Shown piece after piece: positions 1 through 8,234 of a stretch of DNA of 64,000 nucleotides; position 1 is the first letter of the stretch; each line of letters begins with the position of its first letter. The stretch lies in NCBI GenBank assembly GCA_964246985.1, contig CAXTSE010000008.1, forward strand, positions 102,361-166,360. The letters run 5' to 3'. The notes under the pieces are model-generated. The model ran no database searches, was not told the DNA's origin, and was given only the letters and a program-made list of their open reading frames with translations. The position numbers and the translations under genes were made by a program. The stretch is from CAXTSE01 sp964246985 (lineage in GTDB: Bacteria > Actinomycetota > Actinomycetes > Actinomycetales > Microbacteriaceae).

Positions 1-598
1 CCAAAAGTCCGGCTCGGTCCTTGATCATCGGGATGAGCAGCAGCAGGAACGTCAGGGGGATCGCGAGCTCGAGCGGCAGCCACTCGGGCAGCAGCCCGCC
101 GAGGAGCACGCCGACGGTGGTGAGGAGGGTCCAGCCGATGAGGAGTGTCGTGCCGGCGCCGAAGTAGTAGCCGAGCTGCTCGCGGCGCGTGCCTGCGCCC
201 TCGGGGCGCTCGTGCCGCGTGATCGCGAGGGCGTACGCCGGGTCGGAGAGGAGGAACGCGCCCGCGAGACGCTGGCCGCGAGTCCACCCCGCCCAGTGCG
301 GTTGGAGGGAGGCGCTGTAGAGCAGGTGGCGGGCGTTGATGATCAGCACCGTGAGCACGACCAGCGCGATGCCCGATCCGGTGCCGAGCAGCTGGACGGC
401 GACCACCTGAGACGCGCCGGCGAAGATGAGCGGGCTGGTGAGGATCACGAGGATCGACGAGACGCCGGTCTGCGCCATCGCGGCACCGGCGGCGAGACCG
501 AACGGGATGTACCCGAGCACCAGAAGAAGTGCGTCGCGGATGCCGGTGCGGGTCGCGGAGCGCGCGAGGGCGCGGTCGTCTGCGGGGGCGGCGGTCAC
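1..598 (-). CDS. azlC: AzlC-type branched-chain amino acid exporter subunit (3' end cut by window edge)
   Basis: Large subunit of the AzlCD family of amino acid exporters, an inner-membrane protein. The reading frame begins at GTG 598 (VTAAPADDRALAR...) and stays open to base 1, so about 199 residues are present and the C-terminus is outside the window. The early stretch GYIPFGLAAGAMAQTGVS followed by LTSPLIFAGASQ is the AzlC signature, and successive hydrophobic helices follow (LLGTGSGIALVVLTVLII, LLGGLLPEWLPLELAIPL). The AzlD partner would be expected just downstream, beyond base 1. The start is the first GTG after a region with no other coding signal; substrate specificity is unknown. Confidence 0.85.
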   Translation of the reverse strand, partial: MTAAPADDRALARSATRTGIRDALLLVLGYIPFGLAAGAAMAQTGVSSILVILTSPLIFAGASQVVAVQLLGTGSGIALVVLTVLIINARHLLYSASLQPHWAGWTRGQRLAGAFLLSDPAYALAITRHERPEGAGTRREQLGYYFGAGTTLLIGWTLLTTVGVLLGGLLPEWLPLELAIPLTFLLLLIPMIKDRAGLL

Positions 599-652
599 GC
601 GTCCAGCGTGGCACGCCCCTCCGACGCCCCGCGCGGTCCACCTGACACCTGC

Positions 653-707
653 TGGTTGAGGAGCGCCCGCGAGGCGGACGCGTCTCGAAACCGCCTGCGA
701 TCAACCA
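653..707. repeat. Palindromic REP-like element
   Basis: A 55-bp intergenic element bounded by TGGTTGA (653-659) and its exact inverse TCAACCA (701-707). It also contains GAGGAGCGC near the left end and GCGTCTCGAAACC towards the right. From memory, elements combining GGTTGAGGAGC with CGTCTCGAAACC are scattered between genes in Microbacteriaceae genomes; I could not search for copies. It lies between the divergent azlC and thioredoxin-like genes. Confidence 0.5.
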
Positions 708-741
708 CCTCAGGAGCAGCCTCCGCTCCGAACCCCACCGC

Positions 742-1230
742 ATGAAGCGGATGCTCATCGTCGTGGTCGCCCTCGCCGTCGTGATCGGGGGTGCGGTGGG
801 TGGTCTCGCGCTGACCCGTGTCGTGCCTCCGAGCCAGGGGTCGATCGACGCCGCCGAGACTCTCGCACCCAGCCCGCCGCCCGAGGCGACGCCGCCGGCC
901 GGCTCGGCCACGGCATCCGCACCGGGCAGTTATGTCGATTACAGCGACACCGCAATCGCGGACGCGACGGGTCGCGTCGTGCTGTTCTTCCACGCACCGT
1001 GGTGCGGGCAGTGCGTGCAGCTGGATAAGGACATCACGGCCGACGGTGCGCCCGACGGGGTGACGATCATCAAGGTCGATTGGGACAGCAACCAGGCCCT
1101 CGAGGAGAAGTACGGGGTGCCGATGCGCACCACGTTCGTCGAGCTCTCGGATGATGGCGAGGTTGTGCAGCGTCACGTCGCCTACGACGAGCCGCGGCTG
1201 TCGGCGGTCGTCGACGCGATGAACCTGTAG
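742..1230 (+). CDS. Membrane-anchored thioredoxin-like protein
   Basis: A 162-residue thioredoxin-fold protein that probably works on the outer face of the membrane. Residues 4-25 form a signal anchor, followed by a Pro/Ala/Ser-rich linker (about 40-62). The fold starts near residue 63, with the redox motif WCGQC (Cys88 and Cys91) and the cis-proline region around VPMRTTFVE. The adjacent gene, 9 bp downstream, is a CcdA-like electron carrier, so the pair probably passes reducing equivalents across the membrane to exported thiol proteins. ATG 742 is the first start in frame, but no good ribosome site sits directly before it, so the start is less certain than the family call. Confidence 0.85.
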   Translation: MKRMLIVVVALAVVIGGAVGGLALTRVVPPSQGSIDAAETLAPSPPPEATPPAGSATASAPGSYVDYSDTAIADATGRVVLFFHAPWCGQCVQLDKDITADGAPDGVTIIKVDWDSNQALEEKYGVPMRTTFVELSDDGEVVQRHVAYDEPRLSAVVDAMNL

Positions 1231-1239
1231 GTCTGTGCC

Positions 1240-1989
1240 GTGACCGGCCTGCTGCTCGTCTCGTTCGTCGCGGGAGTGCTGACGATCGCGGCGCCGTGCG
1301 TGCTCCCGGTGCTCCCTGTCATCGTCGGCGGGTCTCTGGTGCGGTCGTCGACGGATGCGAAGGTCGCTGATCGGCAGTGGTTCAGGCCCATAGTGATCAC
1401 GTCCGGTCTCGTGGTGTCGGTGATCGCGTTCACGCTGCTGCTGCAGGCGACGACCGCGCTGCTGGGGGTGCCGCGGATCGTGTGGCAGGTGCTGGCGGGC
1501 GGGGTGCTGGTGGGGTTCGGGTTGACGCTGCTGTTCCCGCACGCGTGGGAGCGCATCATGACGCGAACCGGGCTGCAGGGGCGAGCGAATTCGGTGATGG
1601 ATCGCACGTACCGGCGCGGCGGGCTCGTCGGCGACTTCTTGCTCGGGGCGGCTTTGGGTCCTGTCTTCTCGAGCTGCTCACCGACCTACGCACTCATCGT
1701 GGCGGCGGTGCTGCCTGCGTCGTTCGGCGAGGGGCTGCTCTACCTCGTCGCATACTCGCTCGGCCTCGCCGGGACGTTGCTGATCGTGGCTTTCGTCGGT
1801 CAGGCGGCCGCGCGCAAGCTGGGGTGGCTGTCGCGGCCGGGCGGGGTGCTGCGTCGGGTCGTGGGGGTGCTGCTGGTGCTGGTCGGGGTGGCGATCATCC
1901 TCGGGCTGGATCGCTCGCTGCAGGCATGGATCCTGGCACAGGGCTGGTACGACGGGATTGCGGGGTTCGAGGAGGGGTTGGTGGGGTGA
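1240..1989 (+). CDS. CcdA/DsbD-type transmembrane thiol-disulfide carrier
   Basis: A 249-residue polytopic membrane protein of the CcdA family, which moves electrons from cytoplasmic thioredoxin to extracytoplasmic thioredoxin-like proteins. Six hydrophobic helices are apparent. The two functional cysteines are in the expected places: Cys20 in the first helix motif APCVLP and Cys146 in FSSCSPTY. It starts at GTG 1240, 9 bp after the thioredoxin-like gene, and is very probably co-transcribed with it. No cytochrome c maturation gene is visible in the window, so the role could be general extracytoplasmic thiol reduction rather than cytochrome assembly. Confidence 0.88.
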   Translation: MTGLLLVSFVAGVLTIAAPCVLPVLPVIVGGSLVRSSTDAKVADRQWFRPIVITSGLVVSVIAFTLLLQATTALLGVPRIVWQVLAGGVLVGFGLTLLFPHAWERIMTRTGLQGRANSVMDRTYRRGGLVGDFLLGAALGPVFSSCSPTYALIVAAVLPASFGEGLLYLVAYSLGLAGTLLIVAFVGQAAARKLGWLSRPGGVLRRVVGVLLVLVGVAIILGLDRSLQAWILAQGWYDGIAGFEEGLVG

Positions 1990-2053
1990 GGGGCGCGAGC
2001 ATGTCGCGCGAGATACTGACTCGCGGCCCGTTGCCGGGTCTAACATCGGCGGC

Positions 2054-2419
2054 ATGAGCGGCATCATCGGCAACGGCCCGCAAGGCCCGTTGCATTCGGG
2101 TCCGGCGCCCTACCTTCTGCACGACGCAGGTTCCGGCCCAGCTCGCGACGATCCGCGCCACGACCTGCCCGAGGGCAAACCGCGCAACCTTCTGGGCAAC
2201 ATCGCGTGCATCGCCGCGGTCGTCGGGGTGTTCCTGGTGTGGGCGTTGCAGGGCTCGGCCTACCTGGTCGGGTTTGCGGTGAGCGGGGCCGCGATCGTGA
2301 TGGGCACCGCCGCCCTGTTCACGACGCAAAAGCGCCGCACGTCCGCTGTTGCGGCCGTGGTGATCGGGTTCGTGCCATTCGCCTTCACGGCGATCCGCGT
2401 GCTGGTGACGGCCAGCTGA
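2054..2419 (+). CDS. Small membrane protein (DUF4190-like)
   Basis: A 121-residue protein with a hydrophilic N-terminal third and two or three membrane helices from about residue 52: NLLGNIACIAAVVGVFLVWA, then a helix around YLVGFAVSGAAIVMGTAALF, a basic loop TQKRR, and a last helix AVVIGFVPFAFTAIRVL. The layout resembles the DUF4190 group of small actinobacterial membrane proteins, though I cannot confirm the family by eye. I chose ATG 2054 because upstream codons in this frame have atypical composition and overlap the end of the CcdA-like gene. It converges with the aldo/keto reductase across 24 bp. Confidence 0.65.
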   Translation: MSGIIGNGPQGPLHSGPAPYLLHDAGSGPARDDPRHDLPEGKPRNLLGNIACIAAVVGVFLVWALQGSAYLVGFAVSGAAIVMGTAALFTTQKRRTSAVAAVVIGFVPFAFTAIRVLVTAS

Positions 2420-2443
2420 GAGCCGTCACGCTCTGCCCACTCG

Positions 2444-3379
2444 CTACGGGACGAGGTGCCCCGACGCCCGGAACAGCTCGTACCATTCGGCACGGGTGAG
2501 CGGCAGGTCCGACCCCAGCGCCGCGCCGCGGACTCGCTCGACGGTGGTGGTGCCCAGCACGACCTGCATGTTGGCGGGATGCCGTGTGATCCATGCGGTG
2601 GCGATCGCGATCGCGGGCACGTCGTAGGTCGCCGCGAGGCGATCGATAACGGCGTTCAGCTCTGGGTACTCGGGCGAGCCGAGGAAGGTGCCCGTGAAGA
2701 ATCCGCCTTGGAAGGGTGACCACGCCTGGATCGTGATGTCGTTCAGCCGGCAGTAGTCGACGATCCCGCCGCCGTCGATCGTCACGGACTGAGACTCGGC
2801 AAGCATGTTCATGGCCACACCCTGCGCGATGATCGGCTCGTGGGTGATCGACAGCTGCACCTGGTTGGCGACGATGGGCTGGCGCACGAACTTGCGCAGC
2901 AGGTCGATCTGCCGGGGCGTGTGGTTCGAGACACCGAAGGCCCGCACCTTGCCCGACGACTCGAGCTCGTCGAACGCGCGGGCGACCTCCTCCGGCTCGA
3001 CGAGTGCGTCGGGGCGGTGCAGCAGCAGGATGTCGATGCGGTCGGTGCGCAACGCCTCGAGCGATTCATCGACCGATTGGATGATGTGGTCATACGAGAA
3101 GTCGAAGTACGGTCCGTCGCCGACGATGCCGGTCTTCGTCTGGATCGTCAGCCGATCGCGTTGTGACGAGGTGAGGTCCATCGCCTCGGCGAAGCGTCGC
3201 TCGCAGCCGTGCAGCTCGTTGCCGTACACGTCGGCGTGATCGAGGAAGTCGATGCCGCTGTCGAGTGCCGCGGCGAGCAGGTCGCGCACTTCGTCGTCGG
3301 TCTTGTCGGCGATGCGCATCAGGCCGAGCACAACGTTGGGGGCGACGATGTCGGTGCCGGGCAGGGTGAAAGTCTTCAA
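2444..3379 (-). CDS. Aldo/keto reductase
   Basis: A 311-residue NADPH-dependent oxidoreductase of the aldo/keto reductase superfamily, closest in style to the YdhF group. The N-terminus MKTFTLPGTDIVAPNVVLG is typical. Catalytic tetrad candidates are Asp47 (FLDHADVYG), Tyr52, Lys82 (QTKTG) and His111 (LLLHRPD); GVSNHTPRQIDLL is the central barrel motif, and ASGH sits near the C-terminus. The start is TTG 3379, preceded by AGAGGACC as the ribosome site. A related start region lies as a relic at 4128-4173. The substrate cannot be read from sequence. Confidence 0.9.
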   Translation of the reverse strand: MKTFTLPGTDIVAPNVVLGLMRIADKTDDEVRDLLAAALDSGIDFLDHADVYGNELHGCERRFAEAMDLTSSQRDRLTIQTKTGIVGDGPYFDFSYDHIIQSVDESLEALRTDRIDILLLHRPDALVEPEEVARAFDELESSGKVRAFGVSNHTPRQIDLLRKFVRQPIVANQVQLSITHEPIIAQGVAMNMLAESQSVTIDGGGIVDYCRLNDITIQAWSPFQGGFFTGTFLGSPEYPELNAVIDRLAATYDVPAIAIATAWITRHPANMQVVLGTTTVERVRGAALGSDLPLTRAEWYELFRASGHLVP

Positions 3380-3489
3380 GGGGTCCTCTCTGAACCGTTG
3401 TCCTCACTCTAGGGAGCGGTGTCGGCGGTGCTCGCGGGGGGCTAAGTCTCGCAGGCAATGCACCGACAGCGAGGCGCGACCGCGAGAGT

Positions 3490-4089
3490 ATGAAGCTCAT
3501 GTCATCACCCCAAGCGCTCAACGAATCCGACCGCCGCATCGTCGCCGCGTGGGCTGCCGACTGCGCCGAGCGGGTCCTGCCGCTGTTCGAAGCGGAGGCG
3601 TCGGCCGACGACCGCCCGCGGGATGCGATAGCACGAACACGCGCCTTCGCTCGCGGGGAGGCCGACACGGCCGAAGAGATTCGGCGCCGGTTCATCGCCG
3701 GCCGGGCTGCGAAAGCGGTGTCGAGCGGCGCGGCGGTGGCTGCTGCGCGGGCGGCCGCGCAGGCCTCGGGCGTCGCGCACATGGGAGCACACGCCTTGGG
3801 TGCCGCGGCCTACGCCGCGAAGGCGGTGGGGCTGGCCGACGCCGGAAGTCCCGACGCGGCTGACCACGAGGTCCGCTGGCAACTCGAGCAGATGAGCGCC
3901 GAGGTCAGGACGGCGCTGGCGTCGTTGCCGTTGCTCGGTCAAGACTCGGCCGGTCCGCTGGGAGCAGGACTGCTGGCCTCTGGGCAGCTCGGCGTGATCA
4001 TCCGGCGGATTCAGACGGACCTCGTCGAAGTTGCGGACTGCCTGGACGCAGATGAGGCAGCACCAGTTTCTCCAATGGAGGTGTCCTGA
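3490..4089 (+). CDS. Imm5-like putative immunity protein
   Basis: A 199-residue, Ala-rich, probably all-helical cytosolic protein. The opening ALNESDRRIVAAWAADCAERVLPLFE, followed by repeated Ala/Gly helices (residues 70-115), matches my recollection of the Imm5-like family annotated as putative immunity proteins. No toxin, secretion or polymorphic-toxin gene is adjacent, so it would be an orphan immunity or a protein with another job. Starts at 3490 and 3499 are both possible. It stands alone between the aldo/keto reductase, which is divergent, and two alpha/beta hydrolases. Confidence 0.6.
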   Translation: MKLMSSPQALNESDRRIVAAWAADCAERVLPLFEAEASADDRPRDAIARTRAFARGEADTAEEIRRRFIAGRAAKAVSSGAAVAAARAAAQASGVAHMGAHALGAAAYAAKAVGLADAGSPDAADHEVRWQLEQMSAEVRTALASLPLLGQDSAGPLGAGLLASGQLGVIIRRIQTDLVEVADCLDADEAAPVSPMEVS

Positions 4090-4127
4090 CCACAGTCGTC
4101 TTGACAACGGTCGCTCGAAGTAGCGGC

Positions 4128-4173
4128 GCTACGGCCGAGAACGAAGGTCTGCACGGGGTCCTCTGTGAAACCG
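4128..4173 (-). pseudogene. Relic of an aldo/keto reductase start region
   Basis: On the minus strand, CGGTTTCACAGAGGACCCC (ribosome site) is followed by GTG 4154 and codons for VQTFVLGRS. This closely matches the start of the intact reductase at 3379 (CGGTTCAGAGAGGACCCC, then TTG and MKTFTLPGT). After nine codons the similarity ends and the frame runs into unrelated residues. The intervening DNA contains the Imm5-like gene. It looks like the remains of a second reductase gene, though chance similarity of a short segment is not excluded. Confidence 0.4.
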
Positions 4174-4327
4174 CTTGTTTTCATTTTCGGAAGCCGCAGA
4201 CGGAGGTCGCGAAGAGCGAGTTCTCGCAGGGTACGCACGACCGGTCGGTTCACGGCGGCTGGTCGGCGCTGCCCGTGGCGGATGGGTTGCTCGTGGTCCC
4301 GCCAGTGGCGCACGACAGACTGGGGGC

Positions 4328-5116
4328 ATGTCAGGTCCCGACCACGCCCCGTTGCACTACCTCGAGTTCGGCAGCCCGGATTCGGCCCCCGTCTTCGTCG
4401 CGCACGGGCTGTACGGTGACGCGACCTCGATGGGTCCGCTCAGTGGAGCTCTCGCCGCGCGTGGCCTGAGAGTCTTCGCGGTCGACGCCCTCGGTCACGG
4501 CAGATCGCCTCGCCCGGACGGGTTCACGCTCCGTGATCAGGGCCACGCTCTGAACGCCCTGATCGCGCACCTCGGGTACAAGTCGGCGGCAGTTGTCGGT
4601 GTCTCGATGGGGTCGTATGTGGCGGCGCAGGCCGCGACCCTCGAGCCCGCACGGATCTCGCACCTGGTGCTCGTGGTGTCGAAAGCACGTGGCGCGACGT
4701 CGTCGACGCTCGCCTACGCCGAGCGGGAGGGGTTCGACATCGCCCGCGCGACGATGGAGGAGACTCTGGAGTTCCTGGCTGGCGCCCTGTGGTCGCCTGT
4801 CACCTCGCCCGAGCGCCGCGCCCAGCTGTCGGCGCCGCCATCTGACGCACCCCCGGCGTTGTCCGCCGACGAGCGGCGCGCAGTCGACCAGTCGCTGGTC
4901 GACTTCGACCTCACGCCCGGACTTCCATCCATCTCAGCGCAGACACTGGTGATCTCGGGACGTTCCGACGGACTCAACCCACCCGACGAGGGCAAGGCGA
5001 TCGCTGGGCTCATCCCTGGAGCAGTGTTCGAGGTCTACGAGGACTCCGGCCACATGCTGGCCTTCGAGGAGCAGGATCACCTGGTCGACGACGTCGTTCA
5101 GCTGCTCGCCACCTAG
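4328..5116 (+). CDS. Alpha/beta hydrolase
   Basis: A 262-residue cytosolic alpha/beta-hydrolase fold protein. The oxyanion region is VFVAHGLYG (residues 22-30), DALGHGRSPRP follows, the nucleophile elbow is GVSMGSY with Ser93, the acid is Asp214 (SGRSDG), and the base is His242 (DSGHMLAFEE). ATG 4328 is preferred over upstream codons because it opens directly on the conserved strand HYLEFGSPDSAPV. Substrate unknown; esterases, epoxide hydrolases and haloperoxidases share this fold. A second hydrolase follows 49 bp downstream on the same strand. Confidence 0.85.
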   Translation: MSGPDHAPLHYLEFGSPDSAPVFVAHGLYGDATSMGPLSGALAARGLRVFAVDALGHGRSPRPDGFTLRDQGHALNALIAHLGYKSAAVVGVSMGSYVAAQAATLEPARISHLVLVVSKARGATSSTLAYAEREGFDIARATMEETLEFLAGALWSPVTSPERRAQLSAPPSDAPPALSADERRAVDQSLVDFDLTPGLPSISAQTLVISGRSDGLNPPDEGKAIAGLIPGAVFEVYEDSGHMLAFEEQDHLVDDVVQLLAT

Positions 5117-5165
5117 GGCAACCGTCGAGTTGGGGGCAGCGGACCGTACTCGGTATCGTCGCCAC

Positions 5166-5960
5166 GTGAGCGAAACACGTGACGGGTTCTCGTCCGGCGA
5201 GCTCCCCCTGTACTACGAAGTGCACGAACCGCGGCCGGGCAGGCCGCCGCTGCTCCTGATTCACGGTGGCGGCTCGACGATCGGGTCGAACTGGTCTGCA
5301 CTGCTGCCCGAGATGCTGAGCTCGCGCTCCGTCCTGGCCGTCGAGCTGCGCGGCCACGGGCACACCGGTCCGGGGACGGGGCCGGCCTCGTTCGAGAGCT
5401 CTGCCGACGACGTCGCAGGGCTCCTCGCGGAACTCGCGATCCCGGCCGTCGATGTGCTGGGTTTCAGCAACGGCGGGCAGGTCGCCCTGCAGCTCGCCAT
5501 CCGGCACCCCTCGAGCGTGCGACGGATCATCGCAGCCTCCGCTCCGTTCCGGCGCGACGGGATGATCGATGGATTCTGGGACGGGCTCACCTCCGCACAG
5601 TTCGCCGACCTCCCCGCGCCGTACAAGAGCTCCGACTTCGAGGCGAGCGGCGATCCCGCTCACGCGGAGCGCATGTTCGATCTGGATCGCGACCTCATGC
5701 TCACCGGTTTCACCGACTGGCCCGACGAGATGCTGGCGTCGATCTCAGCTCCGACCCTGGTGGTAGGAGCCGATCAGGACGTGGTCACTGTCTCGCATAC
5801 TGCGCGTCTCGCCGAACTCATTCCCGGCGCACGCCTGCTCGTCGTCCCCGGCAATCACGGCGACTATCTCGGAGAGCTCCTGGCGGCCGGCGGCGACTTG
5901 TCGTCGATGCGACGGACGCTGCCGTTCCTGCTCGACTTCCTCGATTCCGAGACCCCCTAG
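5166..5960 (+). CDS. Alpha/beta hydrolase
   Basis: A 264-residue alpha/beta hydrolase, a distant paralogue of the preceding gene. Motifs: LLLIHGGGSTIGSNW (oxyanion loop), ELRGHGHTGPGTGP, nucleophile elbow GFSNGG with Ser101, acid near VVGADQDVV, and catalytic His231 in PGNHGDY. GTG 5166 is chosen as start since the conserved fold begins at LYYEVHEPRPG; an ATG at 5130 in frame would add a poorly conserved basic peptide. It converges with gatB, the two stop regions overlapping by 4 bp (5957-5960). Confidence 0.83.
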   Translation: MSETRDGFSSGELPLYYEVHEPRPGRPPLLLIHGGGSTIGSNWSALLPEMLSSRSVLAVELRGHGHTGPGTGPASFESSADDVAGLLAELAIPAVDVLGFSNGGQVALQLAIRHPSSVRRIIAASAPFRRDGMIDGFWDGLTSAQFADLPAPYKSSDFEASGDPAHAERMFDLDRDLMLTGFTDWPDEMLASISAPTLVVGADQDVVTVSHTARLAELIPGARLLVVPGNHGDYLGELLAAGGDLSSMRRTLPFLLDFLDSETP

Positions 5961-7525
5961 GACTGCTGCGCCCGCTCCAGCACCAGCTCGCGCACGCGCC
6001 CCGCATCCGCGGAGCCCTTCATCGCCTTCATGACCGCGCCGATGATCGCGCCGGCCGCCTGCACCTTGCCGTCGCGGATCTTCTCCAGCACGTCCGGCTG
6101 CTCGGCGAGCGCGGCGTCTATCGCGGCGATCAAAGCCCCGTCGTCGCTGACGACCTTCAGTCCGCGGGCGGCGACCACCTCATCCGGGCGTCCCTCGCCG
6201 GCGATCACACCCTCGATCACCTGACGGGCGAGCTTGTCGTTGATGTCGCCGTTCTCGACGAGCGCGATCAGCTCCGACACGTACATCGGGCTGATCAGCG
6301 AACCCGGCTCAGCACCGCGCGCATTCGCGAGGCGGGCGATCTCGCCGGTCCACCACTTGCGAGCCTGGGCCGGCGAGGCACCCGCGGCGACCGTCTCCTC
6401 GATCTCGACCAGGAGTCCGCTGTTCTGCACATCACGGAACTCGAGGTCGGTGAAGCCCCACGCCTGCTTGAGGCGGCGACGACGGATCGCGGGCGCCTCG
6501 GGCAGCTCCGACCGCAGCTTCTCGATCAGCTCGGCGCTCGGCTCGATGGGCAGCAGGTCGGGCTCGGGGAAGTAGCGGTAGTCGTCGGCGTCGCTCTTCG
6601 GACGACCGGCGGAGGTCACGCCGGTGTCCTCGTGCCAGTGGCGCGTCTCCTGGGTGATCGTGCCGCCCTTGGCGAGGATCGCCGCCTGCCGCTGGATCTC
6701 GTAGCGCACCGCGCGCTCCACCGAGCGCAGCGAGTTGACGTTCTTGGTCTCGGTGCGGGTGCCGACAGGCTTGCGCTCCCCCGACGCCGACGTCGCGAAG
6801 GGCTCACCGGGCGCGCGACGCGGCTCGAGCGAGATGTTGGCGTCGCAGCGCAGGTTGCCGCGCTCCATGCGGGCCTCGCTGATGCCGAGGCTGCGCACGA
6901 TGTCGCGGATGGTGCCCACATACGCCTTGCCGACCTCCGGCGCGTTGTGCTCGGTGTCGTAGATCGGCTTCGTCACGATCTCGACCAGCGGCACACCCGC
7001 GCGGTTGTAGTCGACCAGCGAGTACTCGGCACCCTGGATGCGCCCGGTCGCGCCGCCCACGTGGGTCAGCTTGCCGGCGTCCTCTTCCATGTGCGCGCGC
7101 TCGATCGGCACGCGGATCTCGGTGCCGTCCTCCAGCTCGATCACCACCTCGCCCTCGAGCGCGATCGGCTCGTCGAACTGGCTGATCTGGTAGTTCTTGG
7201 CGAGGTCGGGGTAGAAGTAGTTCTTCCTCGAGAAGGTGGATCGCGGGGGGATGTCGCAGCCGAGGGCCAGCCCCAGCGAGATCGAGTACTCGACGGCGGT
7301 CTGGTTGACGACGGGGAGGCTTCCGGGCAGGCCAAGGTCGACCGGGGTGATCTGCGTGTTGGGGGCCGCACTCGCCGTGTCGGCATCGGCGGCAGGGCCG
7401 GCGGGGTTGGGCGCGTCCGAGAACATCTTGGTCTGCGTGCTGAGCTCGACGTGCACCTCGAACCCGAGCACCGGCTCGTACAGCTCGAGGGCCTTGTCGA
7501 AGTCCATGAGTTCTGCCTTGGCCAT
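5957..7525 (-). CDS. gatB: Asp/Glu-tRNA(Asn/Gln) amidotransferase subunit B
   Basis: Subunit B of the GatCAB amidotransferase, which phosphorylates Glu-tRNA(Gln) or Asp-tRNA(Asn) and accepts ammonia from GatA. The 522 residues are a little over the usual length of about 480. Diagnostic stretches are FEVHVELSTQTKMFSDAPN near residue 25, LGLPGSLPVVN, CDANISLEP, the NVNSLRSVERAVRYE segment, and a C-terminal tail domain (about 370-522) with SPMYVSELIALVENGDIN that binds the tRNA. The partners gatC and gatA are on the same strand 1.8-5 kb upstream, separated by a membrane-protein gene and an inserted opposite-strand lysE gene. Confidence 0.97.
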   Translation of the reverse strand: MAKAELMDFDKALELYEPVLGFEVHVELSTQTKMFSDAPNPAGPAADADTASAAPNTQITPVDLGLPGSLPVVNQTAVEYSISLGLALGCDIPPRSTFSRKNYFYPDLAKNYQISQFDEPIALEGEVVIELEDGTEIRVPIERAHMEEDAGKLTHVGGATGRIQGAEYSLVDYNRAGVPLVEIVTKPIYDTEHNAPEVGKAYVGTIRDIVRSLGISEARMERGNLRCDANISLEPRRAPGEPFATSASGERKPVGTRTETKNVNSLRSVERAVRYEIQRQAAILAKGGTITQETRHWHEDTGVTSAGRPKSDADDYRYFPEPDLLPIEPSAELIEKLRSELPEAPAIRRRRLKQAWGFTDLEFRDVQNSGLLVEIEETVAAGASPAQARKWWTGEIARLANARGAEPGSLISPMYVSELIALVENGDINDKLARQVIEGVIAGEGRPDEVVAARGLKVVSDDGALIAAIDAALAEQPDVLEKIRDGKVQAAGAIIGAVMKAMKGSADAGRVRELVLERAQQS

Positions 7526-7550
7526 GGGTCGATTCTATTTGGGATGCGAC

Positions 7551-7564
7551 CGAGGTGCGGCCTA
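7551..7564 (+). repeat. 14-bp direct repeat, left copy
   Basis: CGAGGTGCGGCCTA, identical to 8221-8234. The two copies bracket the LysE-family gene, 12 bp before its start and 34 bp after its stop. Confidence 0.5.
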
Positions 7565-7575
7565 CCCTCGATCGC

Positions 7576-8187
7576 ATGAGCATCGCGTTCCTCCTGACGA
7601 CGCTGGTCGTCGTCGCGACCCCCGGCACCGGCGCCGTCTACTCGATCGCGGCCGGCCTGTCGCGCGGGTCGAAGGCGGGCATCGTCGCCGCCTTCGGATG
7701 CACCCTCGGCGTGATCCCGCACATGCTGGCGGCGATCACCGGCCTCGCCGCGATCCTCAACGCGTCAGCCGTCGCATTCCAGACCATTAAGTGGCTCGGC
7801 GTCGCCTACCTTCTCTTCCTCGCGTGGCAGACCTGGCGCGACCGCTCGGCGATCCAGGTGGATGCCGCGGCCGGCTCGGTGCGCGTCTGGCGCGTCATCC
7901 GCACGGCGGTGCTCATCAACCTGCTCAACCCCAAGCTGACCATCTTCTTCTTCGCGTTCCTGCCGCAGTTCGTGCCCGCGGGAGCCCCGGATGCGACGTG
8001 GCAGATGGTCGGGCTCAGCCTCGTCTTCATGGTCGTCACGTTCGCGGTGTTCGCGCTGTACGGAGTGTTCGCGGCCACCATGCGGTCTCGCGTCATCAGC
8101 CGACCTCGGGTGGTGCAGTGGATGCGCCGGACATTCGCCGCGACGTACGTGCTGCTCGCGGGCCGGCTGGCGCTCGAAGGGCGGTAG
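7576..8187 (+). CDS. LysE/RhtB-family amino acid exporter
   Basis: A 203-residue membrane protein with about six helices, of the LysE/RhtB family that exports amino acids or derivatives such as homoserine, threonine or lysine. The N-terminal VVVATPGTGAVYSIAAGLSRGSKAG is the family signature (PGP/PGT followed by a G-x-x-G-x-K loop), and INLLNPKLTIFFFAFLPQFV is the second conserved block. ATG 7576 is used rather than an in-frame start 21 bp upstream because it opens directly on the first helix. The gene sits on the plus strand inside an otherwise minus-strand gat region and is bracketed by an exact 14-bp repeat. Confidence 0.88.
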   Translation: MSIAFLLTTLVVVATPGTGAVYSIAAGLSRGSKAGIVAAFGCTLGVIPHMLAAITGLAAILNASAVAFQTIKWLGVAYLLFLAWQTWRDRSAIQVDAAAGSVRVWRVIRTAVLINLLNPKLTIFFFAFLPQFVPAGAPDATWQMVGLSLVFMVVTFAVFALYGVFAATMRSRVISRPRVVQWMRRTFAATYVLLAGRLALEGR

Positions 8188-8220
8188 CGCGCCTCGCACG
8201 GAGAGCAGGCCGCTCGGCCG

Positions 8221-8234
8221 CGAGGTGCGGCCTA
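8221..8234 (+). repeat. 14-bp direct repeat, right copy
   Basis: CGAGGTGCGGCCTA, identical to 7551-7564; its last three bases overlap the stop codon of the minus-strand gene at 8232. Confidence 0.5.
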
